Positions 18,376 through 29,899 of a stretch of DNA of 64,000 nucleotides are shown in pieces. Both the position numbers and the translations under genes were made by a program. Positions within the stretch are counted from its first letter, which is position 1; each line of letters opens with the position of its first letter. Source of the stretch: Ceratopteris richardii (taxonomy: Eukaryota; Streptophyta; Polypodiopsida; Polypodiales; Pteridaceae); assembly GCA_020310875.1 (NCBI GenBank), contig CM035420.1, forward strand, positions 188,391,880-188,455,879. The letters are read 5' to 3'. The notes under the pieces are model-generated. The model saw only the letters and a program-made list of their open reading frames with translations, was not told the DNA's origin and searched no databases.

Positions 18376-19921
18376 ATGTGAGGGCCTTGCCTGCTGCTAG
18401 GGACAATCTATGTTGCTCTTGAACTCTGTTCATGGTATCATAGAGCTTCTTCAATGCCTTTGTATAAGCTGGGGCACCTTCAAGTACCTGCAGAGCTTCC
18501 TGATCATATTCCTGCTCTTCTTCCTCGGATTGTCCATCTTGTTCCTCCTCTTGTCCTTCTTCTTCTTCACCCTCCACATCAACAACATCTGGTTGTCTGG
18601 GATGGGGTTGGTCTGTAGCAGTTTGTTGTCCACTAGCTTGCTCTGCCTCGACTTCCGCGTTAACAGCCTCTATGATTCTGGCTACCTCCTCATCAGTTAG
18701 GTCTTCTAAAGTGAATCCGTGAGGGAACTCTAGGTCGGTTGGTACAGGTGGAAACACTAGATTTGGTCCATCAGTGCTGTGTCTTGGTAATCTAACAGTG
18801 AAGGGTTGTACCCGCCTTGGAAGTCGTGGAGTTGTCTCTGGTGTCAATGTCGCACCGCGGGGTTGTGCACAGGGCATCTGAACTGCGCCTCTCATTTTCT
18901 TAGATGGCGGTCCTGCGGTTGATAGTCTGCGTTGGAATTCTTGTACCCTGGTCCAATTTAATGCCCTCTGCACTGGCACGTCATAAGCCAAACATCTATA
19001 CACAATCCTGGTAAGAGCACAACATCCATATAGTACAGATTTTTGTTTCTTATACCACCTTTGATGAGCCAAGTGGATTTGGTCGATAATCCAGTGGGGC
19101 ATATTGATTGTCAAATCAAAGGCATCTGCCAAGTATAGACTAAACCAGATCTTCTTAGGTGGCATTGTGAACCTCTCTTGAGCGGGAAATGCAAAGTGCT
19201 GCATGACCATTCGCAAATGAATGGCGATTGTAGGCGTCATTGCCACCATGTCCTTTAACTTTGTCAGATTCCTGTTCTTCATATTGTTGGGGACCATAGT
19301 CTCTTTCTCTGTAGGAATGTGCATACCTTTTATGTCTAGAGCTTCCCTTACCAAGTTGATAGTCAACCTGAAATGCTTCAGTTCATTGCCCCTTGTGAGA
19401 GATGGGAGGACAAAGGAGCTGTATCCCTTTTTGTCTTTGCTCGGAGTGAGGGTGCTAATCAAATAAGAGCACCTTAGAAAATTAGGCTTTGGCAATTGGA
19501 ATTTGAAGTAGTCGTAGAGCCCTGCCTTCTTCCAGATGGGTTTCAGTCCTTCGTTATTCTGCAGTCTCTCAAATTCCCTAGTGAAAAAGTGATACCTGCC
19601 CCAGTGCCCATTGAATTCTATCTCGGCCTCCCACATATAAGTGCCTTCACCTAGGGGTCCTGCCACATCACTGAACCAATGAGAGTTTTTACTGACTGGC
19701 ATAGTGTGCCCTTGTGGAGGGTTCTGAACCGGTATGGCGTGTAATGCCCTCAATGCCACAGGGCGTTCCTTTAATTCCTCCTCAACTGGGAGACTTTCAA
19801 TGTCCACAACTTGGGGGCTGGTGCCTGCCTGAGAGCTAGTTCCCGCCGTATCTGACATGTTACTTCTTGCCTCCTGATTCTGTGAGAATATAGAAACATG
19901 TGTTAACATTGTAAAGGACAA
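18376..19921 (-). CDS. Element C: large extra ORF downstream of integrase (N-terminal part)
   Basis: An open frame of about 515 residues, probably starting at the inner MSDTAGTSSQ. After a Ser/Thr-rich head comes a folded-looking region: YHFFTREFERLQ, GLKPIWKKAGLYDYF, SYLISTLTPSKD, then the best-conserved block ERFTMPPKKIWFSLYLAD, HWIIDQIHLAHQRWYKK, GCCALTRIVYRCLAYDVP. The rest is low complexity: Pro/Arg-rich, then an acidic Glu/Gln run, then a helical segment (LKKLYDTMNRVQEQHRL). The same block is found in E (RIWFDLYLV, CLAYDVPLERAL) and G (IWFGLYLA, CLAYHLPIERAM). No signal peptide or membrane segment is visible, so an envelope is not supported. A distant link to the Athila ORF-1 / plant transposon protein families is possible but not shown. 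Confidence 0.72.
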
Positions 19922-20290
19922 GATAGAACCATTTTGTCCCCATTACAACATTAACATGAGGTTCGGGAGAGATTAGGGGGTTAGTAAGTGCTCGGTGCTT
20001 GTGTGTGTAGTTAGGTATTGGGTAGGCCTAAGAACTAAGCGGAATGATGTAGTGTGAGAGTGACGTAGTTAGTAGGTGGACAAGGATTTACAACTGGGGT
20101 CCGGGGGTTTATGACAAGTTTTAGGTTGCCAAATGCAGTGGATGGGTCTTGATATTGATTTTGTGGAGACTCTGGACAGTGTGATAGTAGTATCTACTTG
20201 AAACTGGGGCTTTTTAGGGACCCATTTAGAAGTGATTCTACTTGTGTTCATGGAAGGATATGTGTTCGTGCGTGATGTGTAAAATTGGGC
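19922..20290 (-). other. Element C: tail between integrase and extra ORF
   Basis: A short region with one KWVPKKPQF motif (about 20195-20221), equivalent to the W-P-K motifs in the tails of A, B, D and G. No second protease-like domain is visible between integrase and extra ORF in this copy, unlike A, B, D and G. Confidence 0.45.
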
Positions 20291-20291
20291 T

Positions 20292-22599
20292 TCAGATGTT
20301 CGAGTCAGTTTTCTTAGCTGCATATATCCCTGCAGCCGCCCTCAGTCTTGTTTCTCCTAATTGTTCAAGGTCAAAAATTCTAGAGGAGAGTTCATGACCC
20401 GTCCATTCATGCTCTTGTGCTACTTTCAGTGTAGGTATTAAGAAGTCCAACGGTAGCACTGCATTTTGGCCAAATACCATCTGAAAGGGAGTGGCTTGGA
20501 GTACCGTTTTTTAGGCGACTCGGTATGCCCAAACAGCATGGTGTAGCTGTTTGTCCCAATCAGAGCGTTTATTATTCACTAGTTTGGTCAACACATTGCA
20601 CAGAATCTTGTTTGTGCTTTCGGCCTGCCCATTAGCTTGTGGGTGGTAGGGGGCAGACTTCTTATGAACTGCCAAGAATTCTTGGAGCAGATTTTCAATA
20701 ACTTCATTCAAGAAGTGAGTGCCTCTATCACTAACTAGCTCTATGGGTAGCCCGTATCTTATGAATACATTCTCAAACAAGAATTTAGCTATTGTTTGAG
20801 CATCGTTCTTCGTTGTGGCTTTTACCTCTACACACTTGGTTAGATAGTCCGTGGCAACAATGATATATTTAGCATGGGAACCCTTAGCTGGGGGACTAAT
20901 AGGACCTACGAAGTCTATTCCCCACTTAGAGAATGCACGTCCACCCATCATAGGTTTCAGTGGCATCTCATCCTTGCATATAGGATACTGAGTTCTCTGA
21001 CAGACATCACACCGTTTCACATAGGTATGTGCATCCATGTGAAGGGTCGGCCACCAAAAGCCCGCAAATAGTATTGCCTTGATCACCCGATCTGGTCCAA
21101 AGTGTCCTCCTACTACACCTTGGTGAGCAGTTTCCAAGATCTTGAGATACTCACTCTCATGGACACATAGTCTCAGGTAACCATCTTTACCACGCTTCTA
21201 TAGATTATCACCAATGAGTGAGTAATCTAGGGCTTCTTGTTCTAAACTCCTTTTCCTAGCCAGAGTCATGTCTGGAGGGAATGTTTTCGTCCTCAGGAAA
21301 GATACTAGTGGTTCACTCCAATCTGGCACTATGGACACTTGATAAAGAGTGGCATGTTCCACAGGTGGTTTAGTGCAGCAGATTGGGCATTCCTTGCACA
21401 AATTTTGGACATCAGCCTCCATAGTCGGCCAATGCACTCCGAGTCTCCTTAGTGTTTGTAAGGTTCGTTGCTTTGAGTAGTGTTGCTCTAATGCACCTAC
21501 GTGTGCTAATTGCAACCATTTAGTGTACTCGTCCTCTTCTACACAACACGCCAAGACCCCTTGATCTGTGTGCTTGTACATACTACCTACCATGATGTGA
21601 TACTTTTGGGCTTTTACTACCTCTCTATCCTGTGTGTTTATTACTGGATGGTTAGGCCCGTATGTCAATACTGGCACCAATGGCTTAGCCCACTACGGCA
21701 CCACTTCCAAGTTAAACAAGTAAGCATCAAGAAGGTCATTTGACACTCCTTGTGGGGCCTCTCCAGATGTGAGCCTAGAAAGATGGTAAACTCTCAAATG
21801 AGTCCTACCTTTCCTTACCACTACCTCAAAGTCATATTCCATTAGTAAGAGAAACCATCTTATTAATCGGCCTGTGTTGCATGGTTTGTTTACCAGATAC
21901 AGCAAGGCCTGATGATCAGTAAAAAATTTAAATTTATTTGCAAGCAAATAATGTCTAAACTTTTTAACTGCATATACCATGCCTAATCCTTCTCGTTCGG
22001 TGGTTGTATAGTTCCGTTCAGCAGCATTCAATTGTCTACTAGCATAGGCAATTGGGAGATCCATATTACCTTCACCAGTAGGATGTGCGAGTACACATCC
22101 AATAGCGTAATTGGATGCATCCACATGAACATGGAATGGCTTGTTCCAATTTGGTGTGGTCAAGATTGGTGCTGAACATAATCTTCGTTTAAGCTCCTGG
22201 AAGGAATTCTCACATTCATCAGTCCACTCAAAGTTAGTCAGAAGTCCGTACATGGGCTTTGCAATGACAGCATACATGTGAATGAAGCGGCGGTAGTAAC
22301 CACAATGCCCCATGAAAGCTTTTACTTCCTTGACATTCTTTGGCCTAGGTAGCTCCGTTATGGCTCTCACTTTCTCTTCATCAGTGGATATGCCATTCTT
22401 TGACACTATGTAGAATCTTGCCTTGCCTGACCATGAAAACACACTTTTCTGGGTTCAGGCAGACTTGATATTCTCTACATTTGTCAAAGATTTGTCTGAG
22501 TTCGGGAATATGGGTTTGCCTAATGTTGGAATGAGCACAAAGATCATCAACATAGACTTCTAAGTTCTTCCTCAAGAACTCTTTAAACACATGGCACAT
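20292..22599 (-). pseudogene. pol: Element C: RT end, RNase H, doubled zinc module and integrase
   Basis: Minus-strand order: RT with YVDDLCAHS, CVFMVRQGKIL and GHCGYYRRFIH; RNase H with HVHVDASNYAIGCVLA and TDHQALLYLVNK; first zinc module (AHVGALEQHYSKQRTLQ, CKECPICC); the linker ATLYQVSIVPDWSEPL; second zinc module (AHQGVVGGHFGPDRVIK, KRCDVCQRTQ); integrase core WGIDFVGP, VSDRGTHF and HPQANGQAES. Sequence is close to A and G. Broken in a small number of places. It confirms that both zinc modules belong to the family and are not a chance event in A. Confidence 0.88.
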
Positions 22600-22605
22600 C
22601 AGCCT

Positions 22606-24375
22606 CTAGAAGGTAGCTGGTGCATTGGTAAGCCCAAATGGCATTACTCTAAAGGCAAAAATGCCCCATTCGGTGGCAAAAGCGGTCTTATGCTGATCTT
22701 CTGGAGCTATGGCTACTTGATTGTAGCCCGAAAATCCATCAAGGAAGCTGTACACTTCCTTGCCTGCTACTCTTTCTAAGAGATGCTCTGTGATAGGAAG
22801 CGGATAGTTATCTCGAATTGTGGCTGCATTGACCTTCTTTAAGTTAATGCATACACGTAGCTTTCCATTTTTCTTGGGCACCACTACGATGGGGGATACC
22901 CACTTAGTGTGCTCAATTTCATAGATGAATCCAGCTTCAACCAGTCTATCTATCTCCTCTTTGATCTTAGCAGCATATATATCATTATATGTGTATGGCT
23001 TTTGCTTAGAGGGTTTGGCATCTGAGGTCATGGGGATAGTGTGTGAGCATATGTCAGGGTCCACTCCTTTCAAATCCTTGTAACTCCAAGCGAATACATC
23101 TCTGTATTCTCTTAGCAAGGCTATTAGCTCTTGCTCTTCCTCTTCTGTCAGGTCATGGCCTATGTACGTGCATCTCTCCTCTCCTTCTTCCAGAGCTACC
23201 ATAATTTTCTTGGTGGTTTCTTTGTTATCATAGGCCTCCCCTGATTGCGCCTCTCGTTTAGGCATTCTGATCATGACTCTCTTGTCATCTATCTCATATT
23301 TCTTAAAATTTTCAGGGACCTCAAACAAAGATTCTTCCTCTTCTGGTGTGACTTCTCTCTTCTTTCTTTTCTTTCCTTCTTCCTTCGGGGTCACATGTGT
23401 GGTTAGCCTTACATCATTTGTAAGCTCTCCGTGCCTCTGGGTTTGAAATTCTACTTCATAGAAGTATTCTTCATCTGATGCAAAAGGTGGGTCCATAATG
23501 ATTGACTCTAGATCGGAGTCACTTGCATCCTCAAATGCATCAGGGCTAGGTTCGCATTCTTCTAACATTGCCTCTCCCATGATTGGCTCTATGGAGAAAA
23601 CTGAAATGTCATAGCCATCCTCATCACAGTGAGGTGTCCATTGTTCTTCATTGATGGCTACATCCATTGTTGCTAGGATTTCTGCCCAGCCGTGGGGTTC
23701 AAATTCTTCATCAGGAAAAAGTACAGGTGCATAGGCTGGGTCTTGAATTGATCTATGTGTTTCTTTTGCACCTATCTCTCTGGCTTCTTCTCTCTTCTCT
23801 TCTTCTACTGCTACTTTGCACATCCATAAGTGGGTGTCTTCATGCATCCATGAGGATCCTGATCCTATGGAATGCACCGGCTCTGTATCATCTTTGGCTC
23901 TATGGATGGGATTCCATTGGATAGGAGGGACATCTCTATGAGAGTAATCTTTGAGATTCACTTTGGTTGTAACACCTAAGTGTTGCAGGTACAAAGAATT
24001 GGTTCCCCAATCCTGTACCACTTGCAACTGTCGCATAAATGGTCTTCCCAAAATCATCTCATAGGCATGGTTCTTGCTAAAGTCACATATAGCAAATGTG
24101 TGCTCGAACTCAACACCACAGGTGGTGAGAGTTATTCCTTCTAACAACCCTAGGGGTCTCTCTATGTGACCATCGGCCATTTGCAATTTCATCCTTGTGG
24201 GCTTGAGTGCAGGCTTGCCCCAACGCTTCCATAGGGAAGTGGTAGCAATTGCAACACCTGCGCTTGAGTCCAAAATGGCTTTGGTGGTGTATCCTTGATG
24301 GGTGATAGGAAGATATGTGTTTCCCTCTTCGCCCTCACTCATGTCTCCTATCTTGTCCAATGGTATTTCTGGCAC
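22606..24375 (-). CDS. pol: Element C: protease and reverse transcriptase
   Basis: Open frame of 589 residues. Aspartic-protease region at about 20-130 (TYLPITHQGYTTKAIL, then LTTCGVEFEHTFAICDF and MILGRPFMRQLQ). A long acidic linker (EEEESLFEVPENFKKYEID) leads to RT from about residue 460 (KPYTYNDIYAAKIKEEIDR, WVSPIVVVPKKNG, FLDGFSGYNQVAIAP, VMPFGLTNAPATF). The acidic linker between protease and RT, over 250 residues, is longer than in most Ty3 elements and is shared by A and G. Confidence 0.88.
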   Translation of the reverse strand: MPEIPLDKIGDMSEGEEGNTYLPITHQGYTTKAILDSSAGVAIATTSLWKRWGKPALKPTRMKLQMADGHIERPLGLLEGITLTTCGVEFEHTFAICDFSKNHAYEMILGRPFMRQLQVVQDWGTNSLYLQHLGVTTKVNLKDYSHRDVPPIQWNPIHRAKDDTEPVHSIGSGSSWMHEDTHLWMCKVAVEEEKREEAREIGAKETHRSIQDPAYAPVLFPDEEFEPHGWAEILATMDVAINEEQWTPHCDEDGYDISVFSIEPIMGEAMLEECEPSPDAFEDASDSDLESIIMDPPFASDEEYFYEVEFQTQRHGELTNDVRLTTHVTPKEEGKKRKKREVTPEEEESLFEVPENFKKYEIDDKRVMIRMPKREAQSGEAYDNKETTKKIMVALEEGEERCTYIGHDLTEEEEQELIALLREYRDVFAWSYKDLKGVDPDICSHTIPMTSDAKPSKQKPYTYNDIYAAKIKEEIDRLVEAGFIYEIEHTKWVSPIVVVPKKNGKLRVCINLKKVNAATIRDNYPLPITEHLLERVAGKEVYSFLDGFSGYNQVAIAPEDQHKTAFATEWGIFAFRVMPFGLTNAPATF

Positions 24376-24381
24376 TGTTCT

Positions 24382-25059
24382 CTATGATCCTACCTCGGAA
24401 CGAGGTTCCGCTATCTCTGGTACTTGTTTGGCTACATGTTTCCATAGCTCTAGCCTTACTTTGAGTAGCTCTTCTAAGGTGAGGTTGCATTGTACTTTAG
24501 TGTTTTTCACTACCTCTATGTTCCTAGGTATGACTGAGTCCTCATTTCGTACCATGACCGTGGGTGCTCTCATACAAGTAGACTTAGCTTCCCAAGGGCC
24601 TGTGAAGTGGGGTAATTCTTGTAAAGAATTAGACTCAAAGTCTAGTCTTTCCTGAGAGTGGGTGCTCTCCTGCTCCTCATAAATGGATGGGATGTCTTGT
24701 GGGAATTAGTCATGTGCATCATCCACAAGTTCAATGGGAGGAGGGACTTCACTTTCCTTAGCCCATTTGTCTTCTTGAATCTCTCGTAGGAATTCTGGTG
24801 TGAATCGATTCATAGAAGATGATGTGTCTGGCTCCGTAGAGTTAGGCACATAGGCTTCAGGCACATAGGCTTTTTGGGCAGGAAGACTTGCTCCTTCACT
24901 TGCCTTGTCCTTATGTTGAGAGGCGGGTTCCTTTTCTGATTGTGCAATTAGCTTCTCTATTCTTTCTAGCAGTCCATCAAAGTGTAACTGTGTCTTCGCT
25001 GAACTAGAGATGTTAAATAGGCGACTGGCTTCAAACATGGTCTGAGCCAATTCCACCAT
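24382..25059 (-). pseudogene. Element C: gag-protease linker
   Basis: Encodes the segment between gag and protease: a helical stretch (MVELAQTMFEASRLFN, QLHFDGLLERIEKLI) followed by a Pro/Ser linker, QEFLREIQEDKWAKE-type sequence, and NEDSVIPRNIEVVKNTKVQ near the protease. The same segment occurs in A (start of pol), D (31280-32100) and G (48420-49250). Confidence 0.7.
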
Positions 25060-25065
25060 CTTAGC

Positions 25066-28029
25066 TCAGATTTTGGTTCGTTCTAACTCTAGTTCTGCTC
25101 TAGGGTAACACTTTTCATGATCAGTTACGTTTGGCCCTTCTTGGATTCTGGCCTGATATGCTTTAAGCATCATATTAAGGTCCTCGGGAGTGGGATCTGC
25201 TAGGACTGATCCTACTCTTGGGGGTGGTGGAATTGTGTGAGGTGGGTTGGAAGGTGGCGGGTCGGATGGAGACGGAAATGGTGGTGGTGTGGTAGTGTGA
25301 GAGGGAGTTTGAGATGTGAGTTCAGTTATCCTGGCCTTTGTTTCTCTGAGGCTTTCCTCGAGTTCACTCATCTTTTTTGCCCATTGCCTTTTCATTCTTT
25401 CACGACTATCTCTCCAAGCTCTAGTCCTTTTCTTTGTCATGCTCTCTGTTTCACTAACATCTGGGCTCTTTTCCTGGCCTACCCCTTGGTTTTGCTGCAA
25501 TGCCTGAGCTCTAGTGACTACCTGTACTGGTGCAGTGGACGTCACACTTCCTGTAGAGTCTACTACCAACCCAATAACGTTAATGGGAGTGATTTTTGGC
25601 ATATTATTAGGATTCTTTGGACAATCTCGTAAGAGATGCTCCTTTCCACACTCTTGGCAAAAGCCCTGGATTTTCACTGATTTGGTTTGGGTAGGTGCCG
25701 GCATGGGGCAATCATGAATGAGGTGATCTCCCTGACATCTGTAGCATGGTCCTCTAGGGAATGGGGGTCTTACTTGCCTAGGTTGAGGTCTAGGGTTGGG
25801 GTTTGCATACATGACGTTTGTGTAATCTGACTCCCAACTAGGCTCATTTGGCTCTTCACTGTAATAGGACTCACCATGTTCTGGAGATTGCATGTAGTAG
25901 GCCTGGGGGCAGTCAATATGCGTCGAATCAAAGCTATGGTCACTCGGGTCACTTTTAGAAAGCAATGGTGTTACAGGGACTATAGCTCTATTCAGGTTCT
26001 CTTCTGCAGCTGCATATTTTACTGGAATCACATTAGCTAGGGCAGGGGGTTGTTGTGCTAACACAGGCTGAGGCCTTTGTTGGTTTTGGTACTGTGGTTG
26101 GTAGGTTTGTTGAGGCCTCGCATACTGCTGCGGTGGGTACTGATTCTGGTATCTTCCCTGCTGAGGGTATGGTTGAGGGTAGGTTTGCCTGACCGCTTGC
26201 TTATTGTATGGGCAGTCTTGTGCTGTGTGATTGGTGTATCTTCGTTCTATGGTGCAGTACTGGCTACTAGGATTAACTTGGGGTTGATCCATAATGGGAT
26301 AGACAATCGCCATATGGTCGCCACCGCAGGTATAGCATCTTTTCACTGGGGAAAATCTTGGGATCTGTTTGCTAGTGACACCTAATTTCTGAGCTACTTT
26401 CTCTGCAAGCTCCTTAATTGATGTGGATTGCGTGGAAGAGAGGCTAGATGCACTATCTGAATCTTTATATATTTTGGAAAGCTCTAACTCCTCTCCTAGG
26501 TTATCCTCGATGTCAATGCACATGCGTACACACTCTTCTATGGTCCTAGGGTCCTTCAAGTACACATATGATCTCAATTTGGTACTTAGCAGTCCATCCA
26601 AGAACAAAGCCACTTGCTTAGCTGGTGTGGGTAACTCAGGGACAGGGCATCTCTCTAGGTATTGCCGAAATCTTCTTCCAGCAAGTCTCATGGTTTCTTG
26701 AGGGGTTTGCTTGAAGCTGTGAATCAATGAGGAGGTATTATGACTTATGCCACTCTTAGAGAATTCAATAGTGAAAGCCTCTAGGAGTTGGTCTATGCTC
26801 ATGAACTGTCTCTCATTCAATGGTTGAAAGCACGTAAGGGTTGTGTTCCTAAGGGTTAGACCAAAGGCATTGTACTGCGTGAACAGATCTTCAACTTGTT
26901 CAGCTCTCAAGACTTGCCTAAACTCAGCCACATGATCATATGGATCTCCCGTGCCATCGAAGTAGTTCTTCATGGACTTAACTAGCTGAGTCGGTCTCAA
27001 GGTCCTTGTGTGCTCTCTAGGTCGTGGTAGAGGGAACTCATCCGCATTTCTTTGATTCCTGGGAGCTCTAAGTACCTCATGTTCTACTCTATTTGTTTCC
27101 GTCCTCGTTCTTTCTCTGCCCCCTGGGTTGGCAAAGCTTACTTCTGGTCTATCTCTACTTCTGTCTCTTTGAGTTCCATGAGCTTGGGATGTTCCAGCTC
27201 CAGGGTGACCATAGGACACGTTTGATCTTGGTTGGGGGAAAACGAATTCACCCTTCCAAGTGTAAGCATGCCTGTCATGTTCTGTAACCACAAAGGTCCT
27301 CTCTGAAGCGTGATCTAGGTAGGTCACTCTGCCTGAGCTATCTGGGTCCTTGAACTCATAGATCATGATTGTTCCTATGTCATTTGGCCGATCAGATTTA
27401 TACCTCCAAAAGGCTTCGTCAATCTCTCGGTTTAGAAGCAGATCTATACTCTTGTTGTCTTGGGGAACCCACTCGGGATTGAGGATTCTAGTAAGAACAG
27501 ATTTCCCTCGAGGGGTCCTAGGTTCTTCGCCCATGTTTCCTTGCTCCAGGTCACCTAAATCCGCTTCTGAGATTACATTCCCAAATTCGTCTGTCCTATC
27601 TGGGTGACTGGTGACTACGTATATGGTTCCCTCTTTGTCCAAGTATGCTCCATTTTCAAACTTGACAGCTGGGTGCTCCAGTCCTATGGATTGGTCAGGG
27701 TTTTTAATTTGGACCACGGATCTTCCTAGGCCGTCCTCATAGATGCTAGTACCTAATCGGTTGGTCCTAAGGTATTCTAGTTGCGTCTTGTACGGGCCTT
27801 CTACCCTGTGCAAGTATGGCACTCCTGAACTTCCTGTAGGTCGGTCCATGCCTTGAGACATCTCTGATTCACTGGTCTCAGAGCTAGGGTAGTATGAGTG
27901 GTGGCTTAACTGCTGGGCCCAAGACCTAGCAGTGTGGTTGACACTAGCCTCTGAAGACCTAAGACTTTGTCTATCTCTCCCTAGATGTCGCCCTGATCTA
28001 AGGTTCATAAGCCTAATTGAATAGCCCAA
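25066..28029 (-). CDS. gag: Element C: gag
   Basis: Open frame of 987 residues; the internal Met of MNLRSGRHLGRD matches the start in A and is the likelier initiator. Capsid core with NYFDGTGDPYDHVAEF and SLIHSFKQTPQETMRLAG; zinc motifs CYTCGGDHMAIVY (a degenerate last position), a C-to-HTAQDC motif, CYRCQGDHLIHDC and CQECGKEHLLRDC; Gln/Tyr/Pro-rich linkers between them. The C-terminal part adds a Lys/Glu-rich helix (SELEESLRETKARITEL), a Pro-rich run and LKAYQARIQEGPN, which in A lies in the next frame downstream. Role: particle shell and RNA binding. Confidence 0.92.
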   Translation of the reverse strand: MGYSIRLMNLRSGRHLGRDRQSLRSSEASVNHTARSWAQQLSHHSYYPSSETSESEMSQGMDRPTGSSGVPYLHRVEGPYKTQLEYLRTNRLGTSIYEDGLGRSVVQIKNPDQSIGLEHPAVKFENGAYLDKEGTIYVVTSHPDRTDEFGNVISEADLGDLEQGNMGEEPRTPRGKSVLTRILNPEWVPQDNKSIDLLLNREIDEAFWRYKSDRPNDIGTIMIYEFKDPDSSGRVTYLDHASERTFVVTEHDRHAYTWKGEFVFPQPRSNVSYGHPGAGTSQAHGTQRDRSRDRPEVSFANPGGRERTRTETNRVEHEVLRAPRNQRNADEFPLPRPREHTRTLRPTQLVKSMKNYFDGTGDPYDHVAEFRQVLRAEQVEDLFTQYNAFGLTLRNTTLTCFQPLNERQFMSIDQLLEAFTIEFSKSGISHNTSSLIHSFKQTPQETMRLAGRRFRQYLERCPVPELPTPAKQVALFLDGLLSTKLRSYVYLKDPRTIEECVRMCIDIEDNLGEELELSKIYKDSDSASSLSSTQSTSIKELAEKVAQKLGVTSKQIPRFSPVKRCYTCGGDHMAIVYPIMDQPQVNPSSQYCTIERRYTNHTAQDCPYNKQAVRQTYPQPYPQQGRYQNQYPPQQYARPQQTYQPQYQNQQRPQPVLAQQPPALANVIPVKYAAAEENLNRAIVPVTPLLSKSDPSDHSFDSTHIDCPQAYYMQSPEHGESYYSEEPNEPSWESDYTNVMYANPNPRPQPRQVRPPFPRGPCYRCQGDHLIHDCPMPAPTQTKSVKIQGFCQECGKEHLLRDCPKNPNNMPKITPINVIGLVVDSTGSVTSTAPVQVVTRAQALQQNQGVGQEKSPDVSETESMTKKRTRAWRDSRERMKRQWAKKMSELEESLRETKARITELTSQTPSHTTTPPPFPSPSDPPPSNPPHTIPPPPRVGSVLADPTPEDLNMMLKAYQARIQEGPNVTDHEKCYPRAELELERTKI

Positions 28030-28914
28030 ATTTGCCCAAGTACAACCTCGTTGCTAAGTTCTTTTGTATCAGTTACTTGATTCTTTTTTAGTGGATTACT
28101 GTGTTTATACTCTTGTCTGATATCACGTCGTCAGGTATACTTGAGTGTATTTCCGCACTGTAAGTTGATCGTTCCACGTTAGATTCTTTCCTTTAAGGTT
28201 ATCGCATCACAAAGAGATTATGTTTAATCTTGAACTTGAGTGCATAGGTAGTCTTCAACTTGATTGATGCCTATTGTTGCCCTGACTTACTCCTAGCGCT
28301 AGTTGTTCTTAGCCTAAGCTAGGAATTGATAGAGGGTGTTGAGAATTTTCCAACCTTGAGTTTCTTTCTTTGTGTTGTTGCCCTGGTGTGGCCAGGACGC
28401 GTGTTCCCAAGCTTGCACTTACTCTTGCTTAGAATGCCCTTTGATGCTCTCAATAGATCTGTAAGAGTTCCAAAGTTAGCTCAAGACTTAAATTCCAAAG
28501 ACAGAACCAAGCACTTTCATTCATGTAACACAAACACCAATTTGCACTGTGATGTTTTGGAAAAACAATTCTAGAGATCCCTGAATTTTGTTCCCCCTGG
28601 GTATGGTCAACTTCAAAATACCCTCTCTAATAATCCTGATCTTATTTTAACCGTAACCAGTGGAAGTTTTGGTTGTACACCCCACGAGCTTTCCAACAAG
28701 ACAAGAATCACAACAATTGGATTTCGTATGAGAAAGTTATGCCAGTTCAGGGTTCTGGTGCTAAAACAAGTTCAAACAGGCTGACAGATCACAGGATTTT
28801 TCTCAAAAATACACGTGTAGGGACCTCACAAATCACTAATTGCTAGACCAATATGCCCAAAAACTATCCCCAAAACTTGGAATAAAAACCCTAATTTTTT
28901 GGCCGAAAAGCCTG
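28030..28914 (-). other. Element C: gag-proximal leader
   Basis: Non-coding. It contains the conserved leader block (about 28690-28770: on the element strand, AACTGGCATAACTTTCTCAT) also seen in A and H. No gene is seen. Confidence 0.5.
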
Positions 28915-29400
28915 TCAATCGCGATCGACAGGTATGTCAATCGCGATCGACAGAGGTGTCCGTCGGGGCCTATCAGTCGCGATCGACACATCAATCGCGA
29001 TCGACAGTGTCAATCGCGATCGACAGAGTTGATCGTGGGTCCTGTCAATCGCGATCGATGGTGTCAATCGCGATCGACACTTTTTCCGGGTTTTTCGTCG
29101 TGAATTCAGTCGATCGGGGCTGTGTCTATCGCGATGGACACGTGGCTACCCAAAAAAGTCAATAAATCGTTGAAATTCAGTCGGTCGCGATCGACGGTGT
29201 CAATCGCGACTGACAGAGGTGTCGGCCGTGGCTGTGGATCGCGATCGATGGTGTCAATCGCGATCGACAGGGTCCTACGTGGCAGTCAATCGGTCGTGGG
29301 GTCTATCGGTCGCGATCGACAGGTCTGTCGGTCGCGATTGACAGGGTCTGTCAATCGTGGCTGTCGATCACGATCGACAGTGTCGGTCGCGATTGACAGA
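28915..29400. repeat. Element C: leader tandem array built on TCAATCGCGATCGACAG
   Basis: About 0.48 kb of short imperfect repeats with core TCAATCGCGATCGACAG, around an ATCGCGAT octamer, separated by short spacers such as GTGTC. At least fifteen recognisable copies; one further copy stands apart at about 29499-29516. The sequence flanking the octamer differs wholly from the array in A although both elements have closely related genes. Confidence 0.93.
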
Positions 29401-29874
29401 GAATCACAGATTTTTTAAACTATTTTTAGTGATTTAGAATGTGCTCATCATGTGGATTATGGTGGTGCACTTTGTTTTACCAAATGGGCGATTTTTCTGT
29501 CGATCGCGATCGACAGAGGTCTGCGACATAGAGACAGTTTCGTGACGTTTCGTACCTGTGTGGAGTGCTGGAGATGATGATGCTGCCAGAACCTGCAAGA
29601 AAGCTTTAGAAACAAGCAAAAACAACGCACACAATATCGCTCTCTCGCTCTCTCTCACAAGTGGAATGAGGGAAATGAAGTGGAGAAGGTGATATAATCA
29701 AAAACTGAAAATTTTCGCGATGATGGAGATGGAGGTGGGAGGTGGTGATGATGATGATGGTGATGATGATGGTGAGGTAAGAAAGAGAAAAATAAGAAAA
29801 GTAAAGAGATTACCTACAACGCCAACGTCTCAAATCTACATCTTACCATCACACGCTCGTCCTCAAAGCTCGAT
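29401..29874 (-). other. Element C: PBS-proximal leader
   Basis: Non-coding, with one isolated array unit and a TGA/TGG simple repeat (about 29733-29775) that matches the GAT repeat in A's leader. Nothing else recognised. Confidence 0.5.
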
Positions 29875-29891
29875 CCCCGGCAACGGCGCCA
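29875..29891 (-). other. Element C: primer-binding site, tRNA-Asp type
   Basis: On the minus strand it reads TGGCGCCGTTGCCGGGG, a perfect Athila-type tRNA-Asp site, 8 bases from the LTR end. Confidence 0.93.
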
Positions 29892-29899
29892 AAATTTGG

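Noticed and set aside
28840-29418. Frames with repeated N-R-D-R-Q / S-R-S-T segments
   Set aside because: Translation of the ATCGCGATCGA array of element C; no independent coding evidence.
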